64,000 nt of DNA from positions 270,610 to 334,609 of the forward strand of contig CAVQRU010000043.1 of the NCBI GenBank assembly GCA_963715285.1. The letters are read 5' to 3'. Source of the stretch: Sva-07 sp963715285. GTDB lineage: Bacteria > Actinomycetota > Acidimicrobiia > Acidimicrobiales > Ilumatobacteraceae. Shown here piece by piece: positions 15,104-24,397 of this stretch. How positions within the stretch are numbered: the stretch's first letter is position 1; the number at the start of each line of letters is the position of its first letter. The notes beneath the pieces were generated by a model, which saw nothing but the letters and a program-made list of their open reading frames with translations, was not told the origin of the DNA and did not search any database. The translations under genes were made by a program, and so were the position numbers.

Positions 15104-17134
15104 GTGTCCAACGACACCGAAGCAGCAGCCGACGTCTCCGACGCCAACGGGATGGCGGCGCCGAAGAAGAAGTCGAACTCCGCCAATTCCGCCACGACGA
15201 CGGCGACCTATGACGCGAAGGCGATCCAGGTCCTCGAGGGGCTCGATCCGGTCCGCAAGCGCCCGGGCATGTACATCGGCTCCACCGGCCTCCAAGGTCT
15301 GCACCACCTGATCTGGGAGGTCGTCGACAACTCCGTCGACGAGGCGATGGCCGGTCACTGCACGAGGATCGGCGTCACACTGCTCGCCGACGGCGGTTGC
15401 CAGGTCGACGACAACGGTCGTGGCATCCCGATCGATCCGTTCACCTCCGGTGAGCACAAGGGCAAGAGCGCCGCCGAGGTGGTCCTCACGGTGTTGCACG
15501 CCGGTGGCAAGTTCGGCGGCGACGGCTACAAGGTGTCGGGCGGACTGCACGGCGTCGGGGTCTCGGTCGTCAACGCGCTGTCCGAGCGTCTCGTGATCGA
15601 GGTCGACCGCAACGGCAAGCACCACCGCCAGGAGTACGCGAAGGGTGGCAAACCGCAGGGCAAGATGACCATCGTCGGTGACACCCCCAAGCGGGGCCGC
15701 GCCACGGGCACCACCATCACGTTCTGGCCCGATCCGACGATCTTCGCTGCGGAGGGCACCGAGTTCGTGGCCCGTACCGTGCTCGAACGTCTCCAGACGA
15801 TGGCGTTCCTGAACAAGGGCCTCGAAATCGTCTTCGCCGACCAGCGCGAAGGTCGCGAGCAGACCGTCACCTACCTGTACAAGGGTGGCATCCTCGACTT
15901 CGTCAAGCACCTCAACGCCACCAAGGAACCGTTGTTCTCCAAGGTGTGCCAGTTCGAGGACGAGGACGAAGCCGATGGCCAGATGCTCGACATCGCGATG
16001 CAGTGGAACACGGGCTACTACGAGGGCATCCACGGATACGCCAACGGCATCTCCACCATCGAGGGAGGGATGCACGTCGAGGGCTTCAAGACCGCGCTCA
16101 CGTCGGTGATCAACAAGTACGCCCGCGCCAAGAACCTGCTCAAGGAGAAGGATCCCAACCTCACCGGCGAGGACATCCGCGAGGGCATCACGGCGATCGT
16201 GTCGGTCAAGCTGCGCGAACCGCAGTTCGAGGGCCAGACCAAGGCGAAGCTCGGCAACGTGCCGATGCGGTCGTTCGTCCAGAAGGCGACGTACGAACGC
16301 CTCGGCGAATGGCTCGAGGAGAACCCGACCGAGGCCAACAAGGTCGTCAAGAAGGGCCTCGCCGCCGCCCAGGCCCGTGTGGCCGCGAAGAACGCTCGCA
16401 ATGCCATCCGTCGCAAGACCGCGCTGTCCGGTGCGGGCATGCCCGACAAGTTGAAGGACTGCTCGTCGAAGAACGCCGACGAATCCGAACTGTTCATCGT
16501 GGAGGGCGACTCCGCCGGTGGTACCGCGGTCGACGCGCGCGACCCGCGTACGCAGGCCATCCTGCCGATCCGGGGCAAGATCCTGAACGTCGAGCGCGCC
16601 CGGATCGACAAGATGTTGAAGAACAACGAGATCCAGGCGCTGATCACCGCCATCGGTGCCGGTGTCGGCGACGAGTTCGACGTTTCCAAGGCTCGCTACC
16701 ACAAGGTGATCTGCCTGGCCGACGCCGACGTCGACGGGAGCCACATCCGGACCCTGCTGCTCACGTTCTTCTTCCGCCAGATGCGCGAGATGGTCGAGGC
16801 CGGCTACTGCTACATCGCCCAGCCGCCGCTGTACTCCACCGAGATCGGCAAGGAGAAGGTGTACCTCAAGGACGACGTCGCGAAGGACGCCTTCCTGGTC
16901 GAACGCCCCAACCACAAGAAGCCCTTCAACCGTTTGAAGGGCCTCGGCGAGATGGACTGGGAGGAGTTGCGCACCACCACCATGCTCGACGGCACCCGCA
17001 CGTTGTTGCAGGTGACCCTCGAGGAGGCGGCGCTGGCCGACGAGATCACCTCGATCCTGATGGGCGACGACGTGCCGGCACGACGTGACTTCATCACCAC
17101 CAACGCCCGCGACGTCCGCAACCTCGACTTCTGA
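15104..17134 (+). CDS. gyrB: DNA gyrase subunit B
   Basis: A GHKL ATPase domain (VRKRPGMYIGSTG, EVVDNSVDEAMAG, VDDNGRGIPI, GLHGVGVSVVNALS) is followed by the transducer and a TOPRIM domain (IVEGDSAGG; DADVDGSHIRTLLLTFFF) and ends ITTNARDVRNLDF. With GyrA it introduces negative supercoils using ATP. GTG 15104, preceded by GAGG, gives about 676 residues with a 35-residue low-complexity N-terminus. A TAGGCT hexamer at 14969-14974 could be its promoter, giving a leader of about 120 bases. Confidence 0.97.
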   Translation: MSNDTEAAADVSDANGMAAPKKKSNSANSATTTATYDAKAIQVLEGLDPVRKRPGMYIGSTGLQGLHHLIWEVVDNSVDEAMAGHCTRIGVTLLADGGCQVDDNGRGIPIDPFTSGEHKGKSAAEVVLTVLHAGGKFGGDGYKVSGGLHGVGVSVVNALSERLVIEVDRNGKHHRQEYAKGGKPQGKMTIVGDTPKRGRATGTTITFWPDPTIFAAEGTEFVARTVLERLQTMAFLNKGLEIVFADQREGREQTVTYLYKGGILDFVKHLNATKEPLFSKVCQFEDEDEADGQMLDIAMQWNTGYYEGIHGYANGISTIEGGMHVEGFKTALTSVINKYARAKNLLKEKDPNLTGEDIREGITAIVSVKLREPQFEGQTKAKLGNVPMRSFVQKATYERLGEWLEENPTEANKVVKKGLAAAQARVAAKNARNAIRRKTALSGAGMPDKLKDCSSKNADESELFIVEGDSAGGTAVDARDPRTQAILPIRGKILNVERARIDKMLKNNEIQALITAIGAGVGDEFDVSKARYHKVICLADADVDGSHIRTLLLTFFFRQMREMVEAGYCYIAQPPLYSTEIGKEKVYLKDDVAKDAFLVERPNHKKPFNRLKGLGEMDWEELRTTTMLDGTRTLLQVTLEEAALADEITSILMGDDVPARRDFITTNARDVRNLDF

Positions 17135-17196
17135 CCAGCTCCCGCCGACCGCCTGACACCCGCCTGACACCCTCTTGACTTCCCGGACATCACCAC

Positions 17197-19647
17197 ATGA
17201 CTGACACCAACGACACCCCCCCGAACGAACCCGTCCAGCCGATCTCGTTGAGCGACGAGATGGAGAGTTCGTTCCTCGAGTACGCGATGTCGGTGATCAT
17301 GTCGCGCGCGCTGCCCGACGTGCGCGACGGTCTCAAGCCGGTCCACCGCCGGATCATCTGGGACATGGAGGACCAGGGGTTCCGCCCCGATCGTCCCCAC
17401 GTGAAGTGCGCGCGCGTCACCGGCGACACGATGGCGCGTTTCCATCCCCACGGCGACAGTGCCATCTACGACGCGCTGGTGCGCATGGCCCAGCCGTTCT
17501 CGCTGCGCCACCCGCTGATCGACTTCCACGGCAACTACGGCAGCCCCGACTTCGGTCCCGCGGCGGCCCGCTACACCGAGTGTCGCCTGAACCCGCTGGC
17601 GATGCAGCTGCTCGCCGACATCGACGAAGACACCGTCGACATGATCCCGAACTACGACGGGAACTTCGAACAGCCCGTCGTGCTGCCGGCGCGTTTTCCG
17701 AACCTGTTGGTCAACGGCAGCCAGGGCATCGCCGTCGGCATGGCCACGAACATCCCGCCGCACAATCTCGGCGAAGTGGTCGACGCCGTCGTCCATCTGC
17801 TCGACAACCCCGACGCCACCCCCGACGATCTGATGGAGTTCGTCAAGGGTCCCGACTTCCCCACGGGAGCGAGCATTCTCGGCAGGGCCGGCATCATCGA
17901 CGCCTACCGAACCGGCCGCGGGTCGGTGAAGATGCGGGCCCGCGTCGAGATCGAGGAGTCGAAGACCGGGCGGATGGAGATCGTGGTCAACGAGCTCCCC
18001 TATCAGACGAGCTGCTCGTCGATCGCGGCCCGTATCCAGGATCTCGTCGACGGCGGTGACCTCGACGGCATCGCCGACGTCAACGACGCGTCGTCGGGCG
18101 GCAAGACCAACCTGATCATCACGCTCAAGCGTGATGCCAACGCCAACGTGGTCAAGAACAACCTGTTCAAGCTCACCCAGCTGCAGTCGACGTTCTCGAT
18201 CAACATGGTCGCCCTCGTCGACGGCGTGCCCCGTCAGATCAACCTGCGCGATGCGATCGTGGCCTACGTCAAGCACCAGCGTGACGTCATCACCCGCCGA
18301 TCGCAGTTCCGCCTCGACAAGGCCAGGCGTCGGGAGCACATCCTCGAGGGCCGCATCAAGGCGCTCGACGTCATCGACGCGATCATCGCGCTCATCCGGG
18401 CGAGCGACGACGTCGCCGAGGCTCGTGACGGCCTGATGGCAGCGCCGTACGAGTTCAGTGAGATCCAGGCCAACGACATCCTCGACATGCAGCTGCGCCA
18501 GCTGACGCGGCTCTCCCGGCTCGACCTGCAGACCGAGCTCGACGAGACCCGAGCGAAGATCATCGATCTCCAGGAGATCCTCGACAACCCCGATCGCCTC
18601 AACACGGTCATCCGCGAGGAGATCACCGCCATCAAGGACGAGTTCGCCACGCCTCGGGTGTGCGAGCTCACCTACGACGACGGTGAGATGTCGATCGAGG
18701 ATCTCGTCGACGACAAGGAACTCGTCGTCGTGATGACGCAGGCACAGTACGTCAAGGCCGTCTCGGCCGACTCGTTCAAGACGCAGGGTCGCGGAGGTCG
18801 CGGCGTGTCCGGCGGCAAGATGAAGGTCGACGACATCGTGCGCCATGTCATCTTCACCACCGCGCACGCACATCTGCTGTTCTTCTCCAACCGCGGCAAG
18901 GTCTACCGCTTGCGAGCGCTCGAGATCCCGGAGCGCGAGCGGACGGCCAAGGGGATGCCGATCGTCAACCTGCTGCCACTGCAGGCCGACGAGCAGATCC
19001 AGGCGATCATCGACACCCGCGACTTCGCGGGCGAGCGCTTCTTGTTCTTCGCCACCAGGAACGGCACCGTCAAGAAGACGGCGTTCGACGCCTACGACTC
19101 GAGCCGCCGCGACGGCCTGATCGCGATCAACCTGCGAGACGATGACGAACTCGTCCGGGTGATCGAGACCAGCGGCAGCGACGACATCTTCATGGTGAGT
19201 CGCAACGGCATGACGATCCGTTTCGACGAGAACGACGTGCGGGCCATGGGGCGTACGGCGGGCGGCGTTCGCGGCATGAAACTCAAGAACGGCGACGACC
19301 GCGTGGTGTCGGTCGATGTGGCCCGCGACGACACGGCGATCCTGATCATGACCGAGGCGGGCTACGGCAAGCGCACCCAACTCGACAAGTTCAACCGGCA
19401 GGGTCGCGGTGGCCAGGGTGTGCGCGGCATCAAGCTCACCGGCAAGAAGGGCGCCGTCGTGGCGGCCTTCATGGTCGGCCTCGACGACGAGATCGTCGCC
19501 GTGTCGAACAATGGCGTCACGATCCGCATGGAAGTGCGAGGGATCTCGTCGCAGGGACGCGATGCCACCGGCGTCAAGGTGATGAACATCGACGACGGCG
19601 ATGCCGTTGGTTCGGTGGCTCCGATTCTCGCCGCTGACGACACCTGA
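17197..19647 (+). CDS. gyrA: DNA gyrase subunit A
   Basis: The 816-residue protein has the breakage-reunion domain with the quinolone-determining region (HPHGDSAIYDALVRMAQPFSLR) and catalytic Tyr in AARYTECRL. The C-terminal beta-pinwheel has repeated motifs including the GyrA box QGRGGRGV and a second QGRGGQGVRGIKL. It cuts and rejoins DNA as partner of GyrB. Ser-Ala-Ile-Tyr in the quinolone region looks wild type. It starts 62 bases after gyrB. Confidence 0.98.
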   Translation: MTDTNDTPPNEPVQPISLSDEMESSFLEYAMSVIMSRALPDVRDGLKPVHRRIIWDMEDQGFRPDRPHVKCARVTGDTMARFHPHGDSAIYDALVRMAQPFSLRHPLIDFHGNYGSPDFGPAAARYTECRLNPLAMQLLADIDEDTVDMIPNYDGNFEQPVVLPARFPNLLVNGSQGIAVGMATNIPPHNLGEVVDAVVHLLDNPDATPDDLMEFVKGPDFPTGASILGRAGIIDAYRTGRGSVKMRARVEIEESKTGRMEIVVNELPYQTSCSSIAARIQDLVDGGDLDGIADVNDASSGGKTNLIITLKRDANANVVKNNLFKLTQLQSTFSINMVALVDGVPRQINLRDAIVAYVKHQRDVITRRSQFRLDKARRREHILEGRIKALDVIDAIIALIRASDDVAEARDGLMAAPYEFSEIQANDILDMQLRQLTRLSRLDLQTELDETRAKIIDLQEILDNPDRLNTVIREEITAIKDEFATPRVCELTYDDGEMSIEDLVDDKELVVVMTQAQYVKAVSADSFKTQGRGGRGVSGGKMKVDDIVRHVIFTTAHAHLLFFSNRGKVYRLRALEIPERERTAKGMPIVNLLPLQADEQIQAIIDTRDFAGERFLFFATRNGTVKKTAFDAYDSSRRDGLIAINLRDDDELVRVIETSGSDDIFMVSRNGMTIRFDENDVRAMGRTAGGVRGMKLKNGDDRVVSVDVARDDTAILIMTEAGYGKRTQLDKFNRQGRGGQGVRGIKLTGKKGAVVAAFMVGLDDEIVAVSNNGVTIRMEVRGISSQGRDATGVKVMNIDDGDAVGSVAPILAADDT

Positions 19648-19718
19648 CCGATCGCGCCACGGCGCCTCTCGCGGCCACGTCGGTCGCCTCTCCATCGCAG
19701 TGACGAGAGGAGTTCGAG

Positions 19719-20045
19719 ATGGCGACGTCGATGCGCGATCGCGGTCAGGCCGCGGTCGCACTGGTGATCGTGGTGGCGGCACTGTGTGCGATCGTGGCCT
19801 GGTCGTTGGTCGACGTGGCCGACCGAGCGATCGACCGCAGTCGAGCCCAGACGGCAGCCGATGCCGTGGCGCTGGTGTCGCTCGAGGGTGGTCGGGCGGC
19901 GGCGGAGCGGTTGGCCCGCCGACACGGGGCGGAGATCGACACCTGGACGCGGGAACCGGGCCCGGACGGTGCGGGCACGGTGGTCACCGTGGTGGTCGTG
20001 CTCGGCGACGCGACCGCATCGGCACGTGCGTCGAACGAACCCTGA
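19719..20045 (+). CDS. TadE/Flp-like small secreted or pilin-like protein
   Basis: The 108-residue protein starts MATSMRDRGQAAVALVIVVAALCAIVAWSLV, then SRAQTAADAVALVSLEGGRAAAERLARRHG. The RGQ-A-V plus hydrophobic helix plus AQTAADAVAL pattern is that of TadE-like proteins of actinobacteria, which form small type-IV-pilus-like or membrane-anchored subunits. In other actinobacteria such genes lie in a tad-like secretion cluster; here it stands alone between gyrA and the DUF3566 gene. GAGG/GGAG lies just before the ATG. Function uncertain. Confidence 0.7.
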   Translation: MATSMRDRGQAAVALVIVVAALCAIVAWSLVDVADRAIDRSRAQTAADAVALVSLEGGRAAAERLARRHGAEIDTWTREPGPDGAGTVVTVVVVLGDATASARASNEP

Positions 20046-20080
20046 CCGGAGCGTGACAAGACCTTGTGACGGCTCGTGCG

Positions 20081-20086
20081 TACACT
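20081..20086 (+). promoter_or_regulatory. Putative -10 (TACACT), leaderless start at 20094
   Basis: TACACT ends 7 nt before ATG 20094, with no ribosome binding site between. Confidence 0.45.
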
Positions 20087-20093
20087 TGCCGGA

Positions 20094-21101
20094 ATGAGCA
20101 AGACCGAGCGCGCTCTCGATGAGGACATCGACGCGCTCGACGACGAGCTCGATGCGGCGGCTCAGGTCGATGTCGCGGTCGATGTCGTTGTCGATGACGA
20201 GGTCGAGGACGAGATCACCGAGGTCGATCTCGAGGATGTCGATGTCGTTGTCGATGAGGATGGCGATCTCGTTGCCGACGAGCCCTACGAACTCCCCGAG
20301 ATCGTCCTCGCCACCGAGGAACCCGACGATGCCGACACGGCGTCCGGTGCCGATCCGCTGCTCGCCCGCCGGTCGACGGGTGAGCACGTCGACGATCCTG
20401 CTCCGGTCGGTCTCGATCCCGGTCTCGATCCCCCGGCCGTCTCCGACGATCTGCTCGACGAACTCCGACGCGCCGAGATCGACGGACCCACGGTCGCGTT
20501 CGCGCCCCAGGACGACACGTCATCGGGTGTGCGACGTCCGCGCCGAGCACCCGACTACGACCCGGCACCGTTCCCGATCCCCGTCAACGTGCCACGCATG
20601 CTCGGTCGCAAGCCGCGTGTCCGGCGCGTCACCAGGGTGGTTCGCCACGTCGATCCGTGGAGCGTGTTCAAGATCGCGATCGTCGCCAATCTGGTGCTGT
20701 ACCTGATCCTGCTCACCGCAGGGGTCCTACTGTGGAACGTCGCGTACGCCACCGGCACCGTCGACAACGTCGAGCGGTTCTTCGAGTCGTTCGGGTGGTC
20801 GTCGTTCGAGTTCAACGGCGGCGAGATCTACCACAACGCCTGGATCGGCGGCCTCTTCGTGGTGATCGGTCTCACCGGCCTGGCAGTACTGCTCGCCACG
20901 CTGTTCAACCTGATCACCGACCTCGTGGGCGGGATGCGCTTCACGGTGTTGGAGGAGGAAGTCGTCGAGGCGCGCACGTCGCCGATGCGACGATTCGTGG
21001 TGCGGCGTGCCGAACCGGAAGTCCCGCTCGTCACCTACGACGAGTCGGGACCGATCATCCGCGAGGCTGCGATCGACGACAGCGGCAGCCTCCCACGCTG
21101 A
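20094..21101 (+). CDS. DUF3566 transmembrane protein
   Basis: The 335-residue protein begins with about 150 residues of acidic low-complexity sequence (Asp/Glu/Val runs), then a basic patch (RRVTRVVRHVDPWSVFKIAIVANL) and two membrane segments at about residues 200-222 and 250-278, with EIYHNAWIGGLFVVIGLTG between. The basic-helix start WSVFKIA and the two-helix layout match DUF3566, the conserved gene downstream of gyrA in actinobacteria. The acidic N-terminal half is much longer than I expect for the family. Function unknown; a role in envelope growth near the origin is speculation. Confidence 0.8.
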   Translation: MSKTERALDEDIDALDDELDAAAQVDVAVDVVVDDEVEDEITEVDLEDVDVVVDEDGDLVADEPYELPEIVLATEEPDDADTASGADPLLARRSTGEHVDDPAPVGLDPGLDPPAVSDDLLDELRRAEIDGPTVAFAPQDDTSSGVRRPRRAPDYDPAPFPIPVNVPRMLGRKPRVRRVTRVVRHVDPWSVFKIAIVANLVLYLILLTAGVLLWNVAYATGTVDNVERFFESFGWSSFEFNGGEIYHNAWIGGLFVVIGLTGLAVLLATLFNLITDLVGGMRFTVLEEEVVEARTSPMRRFVVRRAEPEVPLVTYDESGPIIREAAIDDSGSLPR

Positions 21102-21235
21102 TCCAGGCCTCCTCGACGGGTCGTACGGACAGGAGCTTCCCGTCCGAATCGACGATGTCGACGGGCGATGGTTCGACGGTGGTGGGACTGCAAGGCGTGA
21201 AGCCTGCGAGCGACCGATAACCTCTCCGACTTGCC

Positions 21236-21309
21236 GGGGCTATAGCTCAGTCGGTTAGAGCGCTGCCCTGATAAGGCAGAGGTCACAAGTTCGATTCTTG
21301 TTAGCCCCA
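21236..21309 (+). tRNA. tRNA-Ile (GAT)
   Basis: Full cloverleaf: acceptor GGGGCTA/TAGCCCC, D-arm GCTC...GAGC, anticodon stem CTGCC/GGCAG with loop CTGATAA (anticodon GAT), T-arm ACAAG-TTCGATT-CTTGT. CCA is not encoded. It lies downstream of gyrA, where tRNA-Ile is common in actinobacteria. Confidence 0.97.
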
Positions 21310-21399
21310 CCGGTCGGAACGAGGCGCCTTCGGGCGCCTCGTTGCGCGTTCGGGCTCGGCTCGCACCGGTTGTCGGCTGGTCGTCGTCGCCGGGGGGAG

Positions 21400-21405
21400 T
21401 ACTCT
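21400..21405 (+). promoter_or_regulatory. Putative -10 (TACTCT) upstream of 21415
   Basis: TACTCT ends 9 nt before ATG 21415, slightly further than the other leaderless candidates. Confidence 0.35.
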
Positions 21406-21414
21406 GCCGCTGGG

Positions 21415-21549
21415 ATGAAGTTCCTTCGACGAGCCTTCTCGGCCATCTTCATGATGGGCCTCGCCGCCGCGATCCTGCGCGTGCGCGGCACGGGAGGCAC
21501 GCCGCCACAGCACGGTGGCTGGCGACCCCTCGAGTTGCCCGATCGCTGA
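21415..21549 (+). CDS. Small single-helix membrane protein (44 aa)
   Basis: The ORF encodes MKFLRRAFSAIFMMGLAAAI followed by a short Gly/Pro-rich tail. A basic N-terminus plus one hydrophobic helix suggests a membrane-anchored microprotein. Its TGA overlaps the next ATG (TGATG at 21547-21551), which supports real translation and coupling. It occupies the position after gyrA/DUF3566/tRNA-Ile where many actinobacteria encode a tiny DLW-39-type protein, but the sequence itself does not prove membership. Confidence 0.55.
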   Translation: MKFLRRAFSAIFMMGLAAAILRVRGTGGTPPQHGGWRPLELPDR

Positions 21550-22508
21550 TGGCCAGGGTCGCCGTGATCGGTGCCGGTGTCGTGGGCGATCGTGTCGCTC
21601 GGCGGTTGCCGACCGTGGTGGGTTCGGCCGAGGTCGTGCCGTTCGATCCGCGATCGGGACGCCCGTGGCCACCGGCCGTCGACGTCGCGGTGCTCGCTCA
21701 TGGGGGTGCCCACGCCCCGACGGCCGCTCGACTCCTCGATCTCGGTGTTGCCGTGGTGTCGGTCGGCGATGATCTCGCCGATGTCCGGGCACTGGCCGAC
21801 CTCGATCACCGAGCGGTGGCTGCGGGTGTCCCGCTCGTCGTCGGCGCCGGGATGGCTCCGGGTCTGACCGGTCTCCTCGCCCGCCTGCTCGCCTCCCAGA
21901 TGGCGTCGTGCAACGAGATCCACCTCGCGATCCACGGGACCGCAGGCCCGGCGTGCGCGCGGCAGCAACACCGAGCGCTCCGCGGTCGCGCGGTCGGCCT
22001 CCACGACGGCGCGTGGATCCAGCCTCCCGCCGGCTCGGGGCGGGAGCTCTGTTACTTCCCGGAGCCCGTCGGTCCCTACGACTGTTATCGAGCCGAGTTG
22101 GCGTCGCCCGTGTTGCTGCACGAGGCGTTTCCGGAGGTGGAACGGATCAGCGCACGCGTGTCGGCAAACCGCCGTGACCGCTTCACGGCGTGGTTGCCGA
22201 TGCTGAGCCCTCCGCACCGCGAGGGCGGTGTGGGCGCCGTCCGGGTGGAAGTGCGTGGTGCCGATGAGTGGGGAGGCCGCGTCACGCTGATCGCCGGTGT
22301 GGCCGAACTGGTCGCCACGGCGACCGCGGCGGTCGCGATCGCATTCACCGCTGCTGCGGTGAACGACGGACTCCGAGCCGGCGTGGTGCGAGCAGGTGAT
22401 GCGGATCTGGACACCGTGCAGCTCTTGAACACGGTGGGGCAGGCCGGCGTACGGCTCCAGGAGTACACCGGCGTGTCGTCGACCAGTCGAATCAGCGCGA
22501 ATCCGTAG
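21549..22508 (+). CDS. NAD(P)-binding saccharopine-dehydrogenase-like oxidoreductase
   Basis: The 319-residue protein begins MARVAVIGAGVVGDRVARRL, a GxGxxG Rossmann motif, and continues with VAVLAHGGAHAPTAARLLDLGVAVVSVGDD and PLVVGAGMAPGLTGLLARLLA. That is the saccharopine-dehydrogenase NADP-binding pattern, in which an aldehyde or imine partner is unknown. Its start overlaps the small ORF upstream. The end overlaps the convergent DUF1003 gene by 17 bases. Substrate cannot be told from the sequence. Confidence 0.7.
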   Translation: MARVAVIGAGVVGDRVARRLPTVVGSAEVVPFDPRSGRPWPPAVDVAVLAHGGAHAPTAARLLDLGVAVVSVGDDLADVRALADLDHRAVAAGVPLVVGAGMAPGLTGLLARLLASQMASCNEIHLAIHGTAGPACARQQHRALRGRAVGLHDGAWIQPPAGSGRELCYFPEPVGPYDCYRAELASPVLLHEAFPEVERISARVSANRRDRFTAWLPMLSPPHREGGVGAVRVEVRGADEWGGRVTLIAGVAELVATATAAVAIAFTAAAVNDGLRAGVVRAGDADLDTVQLLNTVGQAGVRLQEYTGVSSTSRISANP

Positions 22509-23058
22509 ACGATGTCGCGTCCGTGGTCGCGTCGGTGGTCGCGTGGTGTCGATCGCCACCGTCGGCCGCCAACTCCTCGACGCGTACGGCCAAGCGCTCG
22601 ACGACGTCGGTGAGCCGAGCCAGGCGGTCGTCGAACGCTTCGCCGGTCAGCATGTCGGACATCGACAGTCGGACACTGGCGATCTCGCGGGCGAGGAACT
22701 CGGTGTCGGCCTGTGTGCGTTCGGCGACCTCACGGTCGGTCTTCGCGGTCACCCGGTCGCGTCGCTCCTGGCGGCTCTGCGCCAGCAGGATGAGCGGGGC
22801 TGCGTACGACGCCTGGATCGACAGCACGAGCGTCAGCAGGACCAGGCCTCGGCCCCACGGATCGAACTGGTACCGCTCGCTGACGATGGTGTTGAGCAGG
22901 ATCCACACCGTGATGACCACGGTCTGCCAGACGAGGAACCGGCCCGTGCCGAGAAAGTTCGCGATCGACTCGCTGAACGCACCGAACCGATCGGAGTCGT
23001 ACGACACGCCGACACGCCCGACCGCGCGTGGGGTGGTGAGGTCTTCGCGGCGCTTCAC
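22492..23058 (-). CDS. DUF1003 membrane protein
   Basis: The 188-residue protein shows the DUF1003 core: FGAFSESIANFLGTGRFLVWQTVVITVWILLN and FDPWGRGLVLLTLVLSIQASYAAPLILLAQSRQERRDR, giving two membrane helices, followed by a helical cytoplasmic tail and a Thr/Asp-rich end. GTG 23058 overlaps the stop of the MgtE-N/CBS gene (GTGA), a pairing also seen in other actinobacteria. The pairing suggests a joint role in divalent-cation handling, which is an inference. Confidence 0.88.
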   Translation of the reverse strand: MKRREDLTTPRAVGRVGVSYDSDRFGAFSESIANFLGTGRFLVWQTVVITVWILLNTIVSERYQFDPWGRGLVLLTLVLSIQASYAAPLILLAQSRQERRDRVTAKTDREVAERTQADTEFLAREIASVRLSMSDMLTGEAFDDRLARLTDVVERLAVRVEELAADGGDRHHATTDATTDATSSTDSR

Positions 23059-24320
23059 GGTTGCACCGCCGCGCGGGTGTCGCTGCGCTTGCGGCGCTGC
23101 GTGGTTCGCCAGCCGGCACCGAGCATGCGGTCGATCACGTCGTCGACGGTGACCGCACCCAGCAGTCGCCCCGCCTCGTCGGTGACGGCGACGGCGAGCA
23201 GGTCGTAGCTCGCCAGCATCTCGGCCACTTCACGGTCGGTGCTGTCCGGAGCGACCGTGGGATCGTTCGACACGAGTCGACCCAGTTCCATCCCGGGGGG
23301 TTCGCGCAGGAGGCGTTGCACATGGACGACGCCGATCAGTTTGCCGGTCGGCGCCCTGTAGGGCGCCTGGGTGACGAACACCTGTGTGGCGATGCTGACG
23401 ACCCAGTCGGGGTCGCGGATCTGGGCGAGTGCTTCGGCAACGGTGGCGTCGGGGCCGAGGATGATCACCTCGGGGGTCATCAGGCCGCCCGCGGTGCCCT
23501 CTTCGTAGGAGAGCAGTCGTCGGACGACGTCGGCGTCGTCGACATCCATCACGCCCAGCATCCGTTCCTGGTCGGCAGGTGCCATCTCGCCGAGCAGGTC
23601 GGCGAGGTCGTCGTACTCCATCTCGTCGAAGACGCCGACGAGGCGGTCGCGGTCGAGTTGCTCGACGATGCGGACCTGCTCCTCCTCGGGGAGTTCCTCG
23701 AGGACGTCGGCAAGTCGTTCGTCGTCCATCGCCTCGGCGAGCTGACGACGTTGATCGATCGGTAGGGCGCGCACGATCGCGGCGACCTCGGCGGGGTGGA
23801 AATCCCGCAGCCGGGCGGCTTCGGCCTGCATCTCGGTCGGTGCGTCGAACAGCGCGGGCACCTCGTCGAAGTCGACCAAGCGGTAGCTCGGTCGACGACG
23901 CAGGGAGCTCTTGCGCGCGAGGCGCACCTTGTCGATCACCCAGTAGGGCAGGCGGGCGTCGTCCTGGATGCGGAGCGCCACGTCGCTGACCGTCTCGTCA
24001 CCCACCCGGCGGTCGATGAGTTGCTCGCCGATCAGGACTTCACCGGGGCGCGGTTTGAACGGGTTGAGGTCGACGTCCCAGCTGCGCAGGCGCGCCCCGT
24101 CACTGTTCAACTCGGCGACGCGGTTGGCGTTGACGAAGATCCGGCGCCGCTGGCTGCTGGCGACGAACCCGACGATCCGTGGGGGGATCGCCGGCTCTCG
24201 GCCTCTGCCGGGACGACCCGGGATGGCGACGATGTCCTCGATGCGACCGATCGGCGCCCCGCCCGCGTCGAGCAGGGGCAATCGCATCACCCTGAACGCA
24301 TAGATCAGGTCGTCGGCCAT
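23055..24320 (-). CDS. MgtE-N / CBS-domain protein without transporter domain
   Basis: The 421-residue protein starts with a PRC-barrel-like region (LPLLDAGGAPIGRIEDIVAI). An MgtE intracellular N domain follows (LRDFHPAEVAAIVRALPIDQRRQLAEAMDDERLADVLEELPEEEQ repeats, residues about 180-270), then two CBS domains (TAGGLMTPEVIILGPDATVAEAL; LLGAVTVDDVIDRM). The MgtE membrane domain is absent. In MgtE these parts sense Mg2+; here they may regulate a separate partner, possibly the coupled DUF1003 protein. A leaderless promoter (TAACCT, 6 nt before ATG) is likely. Confidence 0.87.
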   Translation of the reverse strand: MADDLIYAFRVMRLPLLDAGGAPIGRIEDIVAIPGRPGRGREPAIPPRIVGFVASSQRRRIFVNANRVAELNSDGARLRSWDVDLNPFKPRPGEVLIGEQLIDRRVGDETVSDVALRIQDDARLPYWVIDKVRLARKSSLRRRPSYRLVDFDEVPALFDAPTEMQAEAARLRDFHPAEVAAIVRALPIDQRRQLAEAMDDERLADVLEELPEEEQVRIVEQLDRDRLVGVFDEMEYDDLADLLGEMAPADQERMLGVMDVDDADVVRRLLSYEEGTAGGLMTPEVIILGPDATVAEALAQIRDPDWVVSIATQVFVTQAPYRAPTGKLIGVVHVQRLLREPPGMELGRLVSNDPTVAPDSTDREVAEMLASYDLLAVAVTDEAGRLLGAVTVDDVIDRMLGAGWRTTQRRKRSDTRAAVQP

Positions 24321-24326
24321 GGCCGC

Positions 24327-24332
24327 AGGTTA
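24327..24332 (-). promoter_or_regulatory. Putative -10 (TAACCT), leaderless start at 24320
   Basis: On the minus strand TAACCT ends 6 nt before ATG 24320, identical in sequence and spacing to the site before 1923. Confidence 0.45.
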
Positions 24333-24370
24333 CCGACGGCCCCGCAACCGCCGCGTGACCTGGACGGTGT

Positions 24371-24397
24371 GACCTCTGGGGTCAGACCCCGGAGGTC
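24371..24397. terminator. Hairpin at the 3' end of the molybdopterin oxidoreductase gene
   Basis: GACCTCTGGGGT / ACCCCGGAGGTC pair with one G-T wobble around a 3-base loop. The hairpin contains the stop codon of the minus-strand gene and the 13-mer GGGGTCAGACCCC (24378-24390), also present in the hairpin at 31125-31137. Confidence 0.6.

Noticed and set aside
14765..19782. Very long minus-strand open frames (801 and 990 codons) opposite gyrB and gyrA
   Set aside because: They lie antisense to sure genes, show no family motif and arise from the GC-biased third codon position of the gyrase genes.
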